Of a stretch of 28,517 nucleotides of DNA, positions 1-8,174 are shown in pieces. Position 1 is the stretch's first letter. Each line of letters begins with the position of its first letter. The DNA comes from JBFJVD01 sp041624375. GTDB taxonomy: Bacteria; Chloroflexota; Anaerolineae; Anaerolineales; E44-bin32. The translations under genes and the position numbers were made by a program. Where the stretch lies: positions 1-28,517 of the forward strand of contig JBFJVD010000013.1 in NCBI GenBank assembly GCA_041624375.1. The letters are read 5' to 3'. A model generated the notes under the pieces. That model made no database searches, was not told the origin of the DNA, and was given only the letters and a program-made list of their open reading frames with translations.

Positions 1-1053
1 CAGGACGGCTCGTACCTCGCTGAGTTTCTACTCAGCAAGGGCTACAAGGTCCACGGCCTGATTCGCAAATCCAGCACGTTCAATACAGACCGCATTGATC
101 ACATCTACCAGGACCCGCATGATCCAGATGCGCGGCTGTTCTTGCACTATGGAGACCTCACCAATGGGGAGCAGCTGACGAATCTGATCTATAACGTCCG
201 TCCTGACGAAATCTATCACCTGGGCGCCCAGTCTCACGTCAAAGTCAGCTTCGAGATGCCGGAGTACACGGGCGAGGTCACCGGCCTGGGGGCGACGCGG
301 ATCCTGGAAGCGCTTCGGCGCAGCGGGAACAGCGCACGCTTCTATCAGGCCTCCTCCAGCGAGATGTACGGCGCCGCGCCGCCCCCGCAGGGTGAGGACA
401 CACCCTTCTACCCACGCAGCCCGTACGCGATCGCCAAGGTCTACGCGTACTGGATGGCTGTGAACTACCGAGAGGCGTATGACCTATTCGCCGTCAATGG
501 GATCCTCTTCAACCATGAGAGCCCGCGGCGTGGCGCCACGTTCCTCTCTCGCAAAGTCACCCGAGCGGTCAGCCGCATCCGGGCCGGGCTGCAGGACAAG
601 GTGTATCTCGGCAATCTGGACGCCCGGCGCGACTACGGCTATGCCCCCGAATACGTGGAGGCCATGTGGCGTATGCTCCAGCAGGAGCGACCCGACGACT
701 ACGTGGTCGGCACCGGAGTCGCCCCGACCATCCGCGAATTCGTCGAAGAGGCGTTCGGCTATGCGGACCTGGATTGGCAGGCGCACGTTGAGATCGACCC
801 GCGCTACTTCCGCCCGACAGAAGTCGATTACCTGCTGGCTGATGCCTCCAAAGCGAAGAAGATGCTGGACTGGTCCCCCAAGATCACGTATAAGGAACTG
901 ATCCGCATTATGGTCGACGCCGACATGGAGGCTGTGGGCCTTGAGCCGGTGGGCGAGGGGTTGAAGATCCTCGAGGAATCCTTCGACACATGGCATCGAT
1001 GGGACACCGGCGTGACCGCGGTGCTCCGGAGCGCTGGCGTCGGGTTTGACTAG
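1..1053 (+). CDS. gmd: GDP-mannose 4,6-dehydratase, 5'-truncated by the window edge
   Basis: Converts GDP-D-mannose to GDP-4-keto-6-deoxy-D-mannose, the first step to GDP-L-fucose and related deoxy sugars; a cytosolic extended SDR. The frame is open from base 1, and the first residues (QDGSYLAEFLL) match the stretch just after the GxxGxxG nucleotide loop of Gmd, so only a few N-terminal residues are missing. Visible hallmarks are SSSEMYG (about 350-372), the catalytic YxxxK in SPYAIAKVYAYW (about 418-452), and the family-typical NHESPRRG and EYVEAMW stretches. It is followed by a 30-base gap with a good ribosome-binding site for the next gene. Its partner, GDP-L-fucose synthase, lies 7.6 kb downstream in the next transcription unit. 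The family call is very secure. Confidence 0.95.
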   Translation, partial: QDGSYLAEFLLSKGYKVHGLIRKSSTFNTDRIDHIYQDPHDPDARLFLHYGDLTNGEQLTNLIYNVRPDEIYHLGAQSHVKVSFEMPEYTGEVTGLGATRILEALRRSGNSARFYQASSSEMYGAAPPPQGEDTPFYPRSPYAIAKVYAYWMAVNYREAYDLFAVNGILFNHESPRRGATFLSRKVTRAVSRIRAGLQDKVYLGNLDARRDYGYAPEYVEAMWRMLQQERPDDYVVGTGVAPTIREFVEEAFGYADLDWQAHVEIDPRYFRPTEVDYLLADASKAKKMLDWSPKITYKELIRIMVDADMEAVGLEPVGEGLKILEESFDTWHRWDTGVTAVLRSAGVGFD

Positions 1054-1083
1054 TCGTCGTGCACTGTAACTGGTGAGGGTTTC

Positions 1084-2145
1084 ATGAGCGCTTCTCAAAT
1101 CCCGGTGGCCGCATTGACCCTGGAGGATGTGCCAGATGTTGAGGCGCAGGTCTACCTCTCGGTGATCGTCCCCGTCTACAACGAGGTCGATAACCTTCCG
1201 CTCCTGCACAAATCACTGTCGGAGAACCTGGCGTCGTTCGACTATGAAGTGATCTTCGTCGATGATGGTTCGGCCGATGGCAGCCTCGCCGTGTTGCGGC
1301 AGCTCGCAGAAGCCGATCGGGCACATACGCGCGTCATCCAGCTGCGGCGGAATTTCGGGCAGACCGCGGCGATCGCTGCCGGCATTGATCACGCCGCAGG
1401 CGAGGTTGTGGTGATGCTGGACGCCGACCTCCAAAACGATCCGGCCGACATCCCGCTCCTGATGAAGAAGATCGAAGAGGGCTATGACGTGGTTTCCGGC
1501 TGGCGGGCGGACCGCAAGGACCGGTTCCTTACCCGTCGCCTTCCATCGCAGGCCGCAAACTGGCTGATCTCCAAAGTGACCGGTGTCCCGCTGCATGACT
1601 ACGGGTGCACACTGAAAGCCTATCGCCGGGAGGTCTTGCAGGGCTTTCGTCTGTATGGCGAAATGCATCGGTTCATCCCAGCTTATGCCGGCATGGTGGG
1701 AGCGAAGATCACTGAAGTCCCCGTCCGTCACCACCCGCGACGCTTCGGTCAGGCGAAGTATGGCCTCGAGCGAACCGCCAAAGTGATCCTGGATCTCTTC
1801 ACGGTCAAGTTTCTTTTGAGCTATGCGAACAAGCCGATCTATCTGTTTGGCGGAACCGGCCTCGGCTTGATCTTCTCGAGTCTTGCGTTGCTGATCGTGC
1901 TCGTTTTCCGCCGGCTGGCCTACGACGAACATCTCGTCCGTTCTCCGCTTCTGCTGTTGACCACGGTGCTCTTCATTCTGGGGTTCCAATCCATCCTGCT
2001 TGGTTTGCTGGCCGAATTGCTGGCGCGGACCTATCACGAGTCGCAGGCGAAGCCGACCTACTCCGTGCGCCGCGTCTTCAACGGCGGGCGCGCAAAACCA
2101 AGCGCCCGTTTGTCGCAGGACGGTGACCCGCCGGAACCCCGGTGA
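1084..2145 (+). CDS. GT2 glycosyltransferase, polyprenyl-phosphate sugar synthase type (DPM1/GtrB-like)
   Basis: Likely transfers a sugar from a nucleotide donor to undecaprenyl (polyprenyl) phosphate on the inner membrane face. The 353-residue protein has an N-terminal GT-A domain with VDDGS (about 59-63) and the metal-binding DADLQ (113-117), then a DPM1-like segment. Two hydrophobic helices follow (about 253-275 and 288-311), as in GtrB/ArnC/DPM1 relatives. The chosen ATG at 1084 lies just after a GGTGAGGG Shine-Dalgarno-like stretch. The stop overlaps the GTG of the next gene (GTGA). A GT-C-like membrane protein at 5274 in the same run is a plausible user of the lipid-linked sugar. The sugar is unknown. 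Confidence 0.88.
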   Translation: MSASQIPVAALTLEDVPDVEAQVYLSVIVPVYNEVDNLPLLHKSLSENLASFDYEVIFVDDGSADGSLAVLRQLAEADRAHTRVIQLRRNFGQTAAIAAGIDHAAGEVVVMLDADLQNDPADIPLLMKKIEEGYDVVSGWRADRKDRFLTRRLPSQAANWLISKVTGVPLHDYGCTLKAYRREVLQGFRLYGEMHRFIPAYAGMVGAKITEVPVRHHPRRFGQAKYGLERTAKVILDLFTVKFLLSYANKPIYLFGGTGLGLIFSSLALLIVLVFRRLAYDEHLVRSPLLLLTTVLFILGFQSILLGLLAELLARTYHESQAKPTYSVRRVFNGGRAKPSARLSQDGDPPEPR

Positions 2146-3299
2146 AGCTCCTTGTCCTGAATTACGAATTCCCTCCGGTAGGCGGCGGCGGCGGACAGGC
2201 GAGCGCAGCCCTCTGCAAGTCGCTGGCCGAACGCGGCCATCAGGTCCGGGTGCTCACCGCCCGCCTGCCCGGACTGGCTGCCCGTGAAATGCGCGACGGT
2301 TACGAGATTGTTCGGGTTCAGAGTTGGCGGCGCTCCCCCTATCGTGCTTCTCTCCCGGCGATGTTCGGCTATCTCCTAGGCGCCTTCCTCCCGGGGCTGC
2401 GCCAGCTGCGCAGCTGGAAGCCCGACCTCATGCACGTGCACTTTGCCGTCCCAACCGGTGCGCTGGCGCTGGCGCTCGGTCGTCTGACCGGCGTGCGCTA
2501 TGTCCTCACCGCGCACCTCGGCGATGTCCCCGGTGGGGTGCCTGAAAAGACCCGTCGCTGGTTCCGACTGATCTACCCCTTCACCTTCCCGATCTGGCGC
2601 GCCGCTGCCCATGTCGTCGCCGTCAGCGGCTACACCCGCACGCTGGCCACGCAGCACTACCGAGTGCCGATCGATGTCATCCCGAACGGAATCCCCGAAG
2701 AGTTGCTCCAGCCGGAACCCAAAGCCCCTGCTGATGTCTACGAACTGGTCTTCGTCGGACGCTTTCAGCCCCAGAAGGACCTCCTCCTGCTCGTAGATGT
2801 GCTCGGTGCTGTGAAGGACCTGCCCTGGCGCGCCACTCTCGTCGGCGATGGTCCGCTTCGCGCGGAGGTTGAGTCCCGTATCCGTCAACTCGGGCTCCAG
2901 GAGCGGATCCGGCTGACAGGATGGGTGTCACCCGAGGAAGCCACCGAGCACCTCCGGCGAGCCGACCTGCTGTTCATGCCTTCTCGATCGGAAGGACTGC
3001 CGGTTGTCGGTGTCCAGGCCCTGGCGCTCGGCCTTGCCCTGCTCGTCTGCCAGGCAGGGGGGCTCGCTGAGCTTGTGGAAGATCGAGTCAACGGCCGCAT
3101 CTGCCCCGTCGGCGACTCGGCTTGCCTGGAGGCAGGCCTCCGCTGGTGTCTGGCGGATCGCGAAAGACTGCTCGGACTGAAAGCGGCCAGTCTCCTGCGC
3201 GCGGATGGTTATCGGATTGACCAGGTGGCGCAGCGGTATGAACACCTTTTCATAGGATTGGTGGAGGGTCATGGCGCGCCTGCTGGTCAATTTTCATGA
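2142..3299 (+). CDS. GT4 family glycosyltransferase
   Basis: Retaining GT-B glycosyltransferase acting in the cytoplasm on a growing glycan; donor and acceptor unknown. The 385-residue protein begins with the GT4 glycine-rich acceptor-side motif (PPVGGGGGQ, residues 11-19). It has the inter-domain PNGI (181-184) and the donor-domain start FVGRFQPQKD (204-213). The usual EX7E donor motif reads E284-GLPVVGV-Q292, so the second Glu is replaced by Gln (codon CAG). Start is the GTG coupled to the preceding stop (GTGA). The 3' end overlaps the next gene by 29 bases. The fold is secure; activity is slightly less sure because of the Gln substitution. Confidence 0.88.
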   Translation: MKLLVLNYEFPPVGGGGGQASAALCKSLAERGHQVRVLTARLPGLAAREMRDGYEIVRVQSWRRSPYRASLPAMFGYLLGAFLPGLRQLRSWKPDLMHVHFAVPTGALALALGRLTGVRYVLTAHLGDVPGGVPEKTRRWFRLIYPFTFPIWRAAAHVVAVSGYTRTLATQHYRVPIDVIPNGIPEELLQPEPKAPADVYELVFVGRFQPQKDLLLLVDVLGAVKDLPWRATLVGDGPLRAEVESRIRQLGLQERIRLTGWVSPEEATEHLRRADLLFMPSRSEGLPVVGVQALALGLALLVCQAGGLAELVEDRVNGRICPVGDSACLEAGLRWCLADRERLLGLKAASLLRADGYRIDQVAQRYEHLFIGLVEGHGAPAGQFS

Positions 3300-4323
3300 C
3301 CTGCTCCAGCTGGAGATCGAGTCTTCAGATCCCGCGGTGTTGGCATACTTCCGGGCGGAATATGGGGGTGCGCCGGGCCGGGTGGAACCGGGGCTGCCCC
3401 TCGTCCGGCTGCGCTGGGGTGCCCCCGGCGCCGAGGGTGCGGACAGAGCGCGGCTGCGCTCCACCTCGCACAAACTGATCGCTCGCTGGCGCTACCGACT
3501 TGATTGGCAACCCGACGGGCTTCAGATCAAGGCAATGGGGAACCGGCCTGCCATCCCGATGGTTCACCATATGCTTGTGCATCACGGCCTGCGCTATATC
3601 GGGAGCCAACACGGTTTGCTGCTCCTGCACGCGGCGGCCCTGGTGCGGGGGCAACGCTCGCTGCTGCTCACCGGGCGCGGCGGGGCCGGGAAGACCACGA
3701 CGAGTTCGCTCGTATTGGCCTACGGTGACGAGGACTGGCGTCTCCACGCGGACGACTATGTCTTTATTGCCCCAGACTCGCAGACCTACAGCTATCTGAC
3801 TCGCGCGCACCTTTACCTGCCGTTGCTCAGGTGGATTCCAGAGCTGGCCGCGCGTTTGAGCCCTGCTGAGCGCCTCCAGTTGGAGCTTCTGGGCCGGGTG
3901 CGACGGATGTCCGGGGATCGCTTGAAGTGGCCGGTGCGGGTCTCCGCCGAACGCCTGTGGCCGCACCGCATGAACGCGGCTCGAGCCAAACTGGGCGCCG
4001 TCGTCTTCCTTGAAAAAGGTAGCGAGAATGGGGACTTGCTGGAAGAGATTGAGCCTTCCGAAAATCTGATCGCGGATATGATGGAGATGAATTTTCGCGA
4101 GGCTGGCCACTTTCGGCGCCTCGTGGAGGCAGCACCCGGTGGGCCGCCTGCATCCGCCTGGTGGGAGGTCTGGAAGAAGCGGGAGCGTAGGCTCCTTGAA
4201 CCGGTGCTCCCAGAGGTTCGCTGCTACCGCCTGCGGCTCGCTGCGCAGCCTCAAGGAAGTCAAGTTGACCGAACCGTTCTCCCGGCGGCCATCCAATCAC
4301 TGATGGAAGATCCAGGTTTATGA
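3271..4323 (+). CDS. HprK-like P-loop protein
   Basis: A 350-residue protein with an HPr kinase/phosphorylase-like nucleotide-binding core. It has Walker A GRGGAGKT (135-142), preceded by the HprK-style strand LLLLHAAALV (about 116-125), and an ADD motif (160-162) where HprK has its conserved aspartates. The N-terminal ~110 residues and the C-terminal ~180 residues are not recognised. HprK itself phosphorylates a serine of HPr in the PTS, but no HPr gene is visible here. Such HprK-like proteins recur in polysaccharide loci with unknown substrates, so a kinase of a sugar, lipid or protein is only an inference. A strong ribosome-binding site (GGTGGAGGG) sets the ATG at 3271, inside the preceding gene. 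The stop overlaps the next start as ATGA. Confidence 0.75.
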   Translation: MARLLVNFHDLLQLEIESSDPAVLAYFRAEYGGAPGRVEPGLPLVRLRWGAPGAEGADRARLRSTSHKLIARWRYRLDWQPDGLQIKAMGNRPAIPMVHHMLVHHGLRYIGSQHGLLLLHAAALVRGQRSLLLTGRGGAGKTTTSSLVLAYGDEDWRLHADDYVFIAPDSQTYSYLTRAHLYLPLLRWIPELAARLSPAERLQLELLGRVRRMSGDRLKWPVRVSAERLWPHRMNAARAKLGAVVFLEKGSENGDLLEEIEPSENLIADMMEMNFREAGHFRRLVEAAPGGPPASAWWEVWKKRERRLLEPVLPEVRCYRLRLAAQPQGSQVDRTVLPAAIQSLMEDPGL

Positions 4324-5273
4324 ACCGCCCCGATCACCAGGCAGCGCCCCAGGGCGACTGGTCGTTTCGCCTTCGGGTGGTCGGTACGATTCTCTCTGTG
4401 GCGCTTCTGCTCTGGCTCCTTCTTCGCCAAGAGTGGGATGAGCTGATTCGCAACGCCGCCTCCGTGCCCGTGGGAGGGCTTCTGGCAGCCCTGATCCTGG
4501 TATTTGCCAGCCAGGCCTTCAACACCCTCCGCTGGCAGATTCTGATTCGCGCACAGCGGCTCTCGGTCGGTCTCGCCCAGGCGGGCCGGCTCGTCTTCGC
4601 AGGGCTCTTCGCCTCAAACTTCCTCCCGTCTACGGTGGGCGGGGATGTCGTGAGAGTGGTCGGAGTCCTTTCAGGCTCGGAGAGCCGGGTTGCAGGCGCT
4701 GCCACGGTGGTGATGGATCGGCTTATCGGGTTGTTTGGAATGCTCTTTCTTCTCCCATTCAGCTGGCCGCTCGTCTCCACCGCCTCGTGGTTCCGCGCGG
4801 CGAACGGAATGGTCGCCGCGTCGCTGCTCGCACCTCTGCCGGCGAGATTGCGGTCGGGCCTCCGACGCCTCATGCAGAATGTTCGGCTCTGGCTGGACCG
4901 GCCGCAGGCGCTTGCGGCCTCGCTTCTCAGCTCCTGGGCAGCTGTCGCCTGCTACCTCTCTGCGGTCTGGCTTGTGGCTCAGGGCCTGCACATCCCGGTT
5001 TCGATCTTGGACGTTGCAGGCGTGACGGCGATCACCTACTTCCTGACGTTGCTGCCGATCTCCATTAATGGATATGGACTGCGGGAACTGGGGATGCTTG
5101 CGCTCTACGTTCGGCTCGGGGCTTCGCCGGAGCAGGCGACCGCTTTGGCGATTCTCACCCGCGCGTTGCTGGTCGCCGTGAGTTTGCCTGGTGCGCTTTG
5201 GGTAGGAGGGATCTTGCGGGACGCTCGACAGATGCATGTGGCGGACGCGATGGGCGAAGGCGGGGTGCTCTAG
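4320..5273 (+). CDS. YbhN/LPG-synthase-TM (UPF0104) family integral membrane protein
   Basis: A 317-residue polytopic protein with about 7-8 hydrophobic segments. It shows the family-typical region ALKAxxW-like (FASQAFNTLRWQILIRAQ, about 60-77) followed by FASNFLPSTVGGDVVRV (about 98-114), seen in the lysylphosphatidylglycerol synthetase transmembrane/flippase superfamily. Members in glycan clusters are proposed to flip or move lipid-linked substrates; no soluble aminoacyl-transfer domain is attached here. Start is the ATG overlapping the previous TGA (ATGA), with GGAAGA nine bases upstream. It ends immediately before the GTG of the next gene. The family is clear, but the transported or modified substrate cannot be read from the sequence. 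Confidence 0.82.
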   Translation: MNRPDHQAAPQGDWSFRLRVVGTILSVALLLWLLLRQEWDELIRNAASVPVGGLLAALILVFASQAFNTLRWQILIRAQRLSVGLAQAGRLVFAGLFASNFLPSTVGGDVVRVVGVLSGSESRVAGAATVVMDRLIGLFGMLFLLPFSWPLVSTASWFRAANGMVAASLLAPLPARLRSGLRRLMQNVRLWLDRPQALAASLLSSWAAVACYLSAVWLVAQGLHIPVSILDVAGVTAITYFLTLLPISINGYGLRELGMLALYVRLGASPEQATALAILTRALLVAVSLPGALWVGGILRDARQMHVADAMGEGGVL

Positions 5274-7238
5274 GTGAGGCAGCAAACCGCGATCCACACC
5301 TGGATTCGCCTGGGGAGCTTCCTTCTCGGGCTGGCGTTGGCCGGCGCGCTCGCGCAGCTCATCTTGCTCCGCGGCCCAGGGGGACGCTTGCTCTGGCGCA
5401 GTGCCGGCGAAGGGCGGCTCTGGGTCATCGGCCTTGGGATCCTTGGCGCTGCTCTCGGCCTGCTATGCCTTTGGGCGCTGATCAGGCCTGAAGCAGCCGC
5501 CCGCCGCCTGGCATCATCCTTACCCGGCGTGCTGCCGGAGGCTTTCTGGTTGCGTGCCGCCCTCACAGCTGCGCTGCTCGCGCTGCCTTCCGCGCTGCTG
5601 TTGGGACCCTGGGGAACCGTATTGAGCCCGTTCGCGTTTCGGGCGCTGTTGTTTCTGGTGCTCACACTCATCGCCGCGCAGGCTTGGCCGGCCTCCGCAC
5701 CCTTTCATCAACGCGTCGCCCTGGCAGCCCTCATTTCCGCAGGTGGGTATACGATCGTTCGGCAGCTGGTGCTTGTCACAGATTACGCCTTCGCGCTGGG
5801 CTGGTCGGAAGGCAACCGATTGTGGGACTACTCCCTCTACTTCTTGCGGGATTCCTATCGCGTCGTCGGTGATTTTTCCTATCCCACGTATATGGCGCCG
5901 GGACGCCATGCGCTCTGGGGGCTGCCCTTCTTGATCCCGGGAATCGGCGTTGAATGGCTCCGACTCTGGGATGCGATTCTGTGGACGGTGCCTTACGTGT
6001 TGCTGGGGCTGGCCTTGTTCTCGAGCCGGCGGGTTGCGCTCTCGCAGCCAATTCGATGGGGCCTCGTCCTATGGGCTTTCCTCTTCGTGTCCCAGGGCCC
6101 GATCTACGTACCCCTGGTCCTCAGTGCGATCGTGCTCTTCTGGTTCTATCGACGCGAGAGGATGGGCTGGACTCTCGTGGCTGCTGCCCTGGCCTGCTTC
6201 TATGCCGGAATCAGCCGCTGGACATGGCTTGCGGCGCCGGCGATCTGGGCGGGCATCTGGGCGCTGCTGGAAGAGCCTCCGGAGAGATCCCTATTTGCCA
6301 GGCTCCGCCGGCCAGTATTGCTCGGCCTGGGTGGTCTGGTGGGTGCTGCAGGCTCACAGCTGTTCCTGGCGCTTGCCTTTCCGCGGCCAGATCCGGTGTT
6401 TTCGACCGCGTTTTCACAGCCACTTCTCTGGTATCGCCTTCTTCCAAATCCCACCAACCCCTTTGGGATCCTGCCGGGGCTCCTGTTCGCTGTGGGTCCC
6501 GCGCTGTTGGTGCTCACCTGGCTCGCTGCCCGCCGCTGGCTGGCATGGGATGCCCTTCAGCTCCTTGGGATCGGAGCGGCGCTGCTCGCTTTCACGGGCG
6601 TTGGTCTGGTCGCCAGTTTGAAGATCGGCGGCGGGAACAACCTCCACAATATGGACATGCTGCTCATCAGCGTGGTGTTTCTCATGGCGCTGGCCATCTA
6701 TGAGCTGCAGCCAAAGGGCAAGCTGTTGTGGTCTGGCCTGCCTCTTGCACCCCAGGTCCTGCTGATCCTCGCCGTGCTTTGGCCGGCGGTGTGGACCTTC
6801 CGCAGCGGCGGTCCGATTCGTTTGCCGTCGCGCGAGTCTGAGGTCGAAGCGCTCCAAACCATCCAGGAGATGGTTGCCGCCCAGCCCGAAAGTAGTGAGG
6901 TGCTGTTCATGGATCAGCGCCAGTTGTATGCTTTCGCCGAACTTGGCGATGTCCCGCTCGTGATGGAGTATGAGCTGAAGGATGTGATGAACCAGGCGAT
7001 GGGCGGCAACGAACCCTTTTTCGAGCAGTTCTACCAGGATCTGCGGGAGCAACGATTCAGGTTGATCATCAGTGATCCGGTCAAGGTGCAGTACCAGGGC
7101 CGGAGCCGATCCTTCGGCGAGGAGAACGATGCCTGGGTGAGGTTCGTCAGTGTTCCCCTGCTCGAATACTATGAGCCACTGGTCAAGCTGGATGAGGTTG
7201 GTGTCTGGATCCTGGCGCCTAAAGAGGACCCGGGATGA
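5274..7238 (+). CDS. Large multi-spanning membrane protein, GT-C glycosyltransferase-like
   Basis: A 654-residue protein with about 11-12 hydrophobic helices and a soluble C-terminal part (about 515-654). After the early helices there is a polar stretch SEGNRLWDYS (178-187), with acidic residues placed like the catalytic first-loop acids of GT-C enzymes. GT-C enzymes use polyprenyl-phosphate sugars outside the membrane. The call as a GT-C enzyme is inferred from topology and this loop; no family could be named with certainty. The GTG start directly abuts the previous stop. The stop overlaps the next ATG (ATGA). The DPM1-like gene at 1084 could supply its lipid-linked donor. It could instead be a polymerase- or flippase-like membrane protein. 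Confidence 0.65.
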   Translation: MRQQTAIHTWIRLGSFLLGLALAGALAQLILLRGPGGRLLWRSAGEGRLWVIGLGILGAALGLLCLWALIRPEAAARRLASSLPGVLPEAFWLRAALTAALLALPSALLLGPWGTVLSPFAFRALLFLVLTLIAAQAWPASAPFHQRVALAALISAGGYTIVRQLVLVTDYAFALGWSEGNRLWDYSLYFLRDSYRVVGDFSYPTYMAPGRHALWGLPFLIPGIGVEWLRLWDAILWTVPYVLLGLALFSSRRVALSQPIRWGLVLWAFLFVSQGPIYVPLVLSAIVLFWFYRRERMGWTLVAAALACFYAGISRWTWLAAPAIWAGIWALLEEPPERSLFARLRRPVLLGLGGLVGAAGSQLFLALAFPRPDPVFSTAFSQPLLWYRLLPNPTNPFGILPGLLFAVGPALLVLTWLAARRWLAWDALQLLGIGAALLAFTGVGLVASLKIGGGNNLHNMDMLLISVVFLMALAIYELQPKGKLLWSGLPLAPQVLLILAVLWPAVWTFRSGGPIRLPSRESEVEALQTIQEMVAAQPESSEVLFMDQRQLYAFAELGDVPLVMEYELKDVMNQAMGGNEPFFEQFYQDLREQRFRLIISDPVKVQYQGRSRSFGEENDAWVRFVSVPLLEYYEPLVKLDEVGVWILAPKEDPG

Positions 7239-8059
7239 TTCCGCTGGACTATCTCGTCTTGCGAGTTGTCCGCCGGCATCTGCCGTGGCGCTTGTTTCGT
7301 TTTGCCTTGCTGCACGAATTCCATCTTCAACCAGGACTCGAGACCCGGGAACCCAAAGCTGCGGTAGACCGATATGCTCGCCTCTTGGCTGAAGCCGGGC
7401 AGGGGTTTGATCAGCGAGAAATCCTCATTCTTGGGTACGGGGGATCGCCGGGTACCGGTCTTGAGCTGCTTGCCCGTGGTGCCAAGCGGGTGGTGCTGCT
7501 GGATCCTTATGTCCCCCCCGACAGGCGTAGCGCCTCGCAGCTTGCCCAAGCCTACCCGCAGCTCGCGATGTCCAGCGGCGAAACGTTATCGCTGGACCCG
7601 GCACGCACGCAGTTTGTGCACGCGTCGCTGCAGGCGTACCTGGAGCAGGGCGGCGCTCAAGTCGACATTGTGCTCTCTTCATCGGTGCTTGAACATGTCC
7701 GCGACCTGGGCGAACTGGTTCCGTTCCTCGCCCAGGTCACACGCAGCGACGGATGCCAACTGCATGTAATTGATCTGCGAGATCACTTCTTGAAGTATCC
7801 TTTTGAGATGTACTGCCACACGGATGAAGTCTGGCGGCGGTTCTTCGACCCACCAAGCCACTTAAATCGGCAGCGAGCCTGGGAATATGAAGCACTATTC
7901 AAGACAGAATTCTCTCGAGTACGCTGGCAGGCCGTTGAGCAGGATCTCCTAGCCTTCCGCAAGGCCTCGGCCAGAATTCGTCCGAGCTTCCTCTCTGGCG
8001 ATGAACGCGTGGATTCCGTGACTCGGATCGCGCTGCATGCCGCTGGGCCGCGAATCTAG
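7235..8059 (+). CDS. Class I SAM-dependent methyltransferase-like protein
   Basis: A 274-residue protein with a Rossmann methyltransferase core. Motif I is a divergent glycine-rich loop, ILGYGGSPGTG (65-75), followed by the acidic end of strand 2 (VLLDP, 87-91). SSSVLEHV (148-155) is the usual post-motif-II segment. Proteins of this type in polysaccharide loci methylate sugars, but the acceptor is not deducible. Start ATG overlaps the previous stop (ATGA) and has AGAGGA six bases upstream. It is the last gene of the first run; a 115-base gap with a promoter follows. The core is convincing; the biochemical role is inferred only from neighbours. Confidence 0.75.
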   Translation: MIPLDYLVLRVVRRHLPWRLFRFALLHEFHLQPGLETREPKAAVDRYARLLAEAGQGFDQREILILGYGGSPGTGLELLARGAKRVVLLDPYVPPDRRSASQLAQAYPQLAMSSGETLSLDPARTQFVHASLQAYLEQGGAQVDIVLSSSVLEHVRDLGELVPFLAQVTRSDGCQLHVIDLRDHFLKYPFEMYCHTDEVWRRFFDPPSHLNRQRAWEYEALFKTEFSRVRWQAVEQDLLAFRKASARIRPSFLSGDERVDSVTRIALHAAGPRI

Positions 8060-8070
8060 CTCGTTTCTCC

Positions 8071-8122
8071 GGCAACCACCTTAGCCGTGCCCCTGGCAGA
8101 TTGCCCCCGTTTTTCCCTTTTT
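8071..8122 (+). terminator. Possible weak terminator after the first gene run
   Basis: GGCAA (8071-8075) can pair with TTGCC (8101-8105), and inside lies a short TGCC-CCT-GGCA hairpin (8088-8098). A T-rich tract (8110-8122, interrupted by CCC) follows. The stem is short and interrupted, so this is only a suggestion. Its position between two gene runs fits a transcription stop. Confidence 0.25.
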
Positions 8123-8139
8123 CCTCGAGCTAAACGCGT

Positions 8140-8145
8140 TATAAT
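8140..8145 (+). promoter_or_regulatory. Sigma-70-type -10 box (TATAAT) of the regulator-led operon
   Basis: A perfect TATAAT lies in an AT-rich patch of otherwise GC-rich DNA, 30 bases before the start codon of the wHTH regulator gene. No good TTGACA-like -35 box is seen at 15-18 bases upstream (the region is T/C-rich). The promoter may therefore be weak without an activator. Expected transcription start is about 8152, leaving a leader of about 23 bases. Confidence 0.65.
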
Positions 8146-8159
8146 TCAGTTGTTGAATT
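8143..8159. promoter_or_regulatory. Perfect inverted repeat overlapping the -10 box, candidate operator
   Basis: AATTCA-GTTGT-TGAATT: two perfect 6-base arms around a 5-base spacer. It overlaps the end of the TATAAT box and the expected transcription start, directly before a winged-helix regulator gene. Position and symmetry fit a dimer-binding autoregulatory operator; binding is inferred. Confidence 0.5.
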
Positions 8160-8174
8160 TTGGAATGGAGACTC

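Noticed and set aside
1054..1083. Promoter in the 30-base gap after gmd
   Set aside because: Only a ribosome-binding site is visible; no -10/-35 pair fits in or near the gap.
8160..8174. TTG at 8160 as start of the regulator gene
   Set aside because: It would lie about eight bases from the predicted transcription start and has no ribosome-binding site; ATG 8175 has GGAG at suitable spacing.
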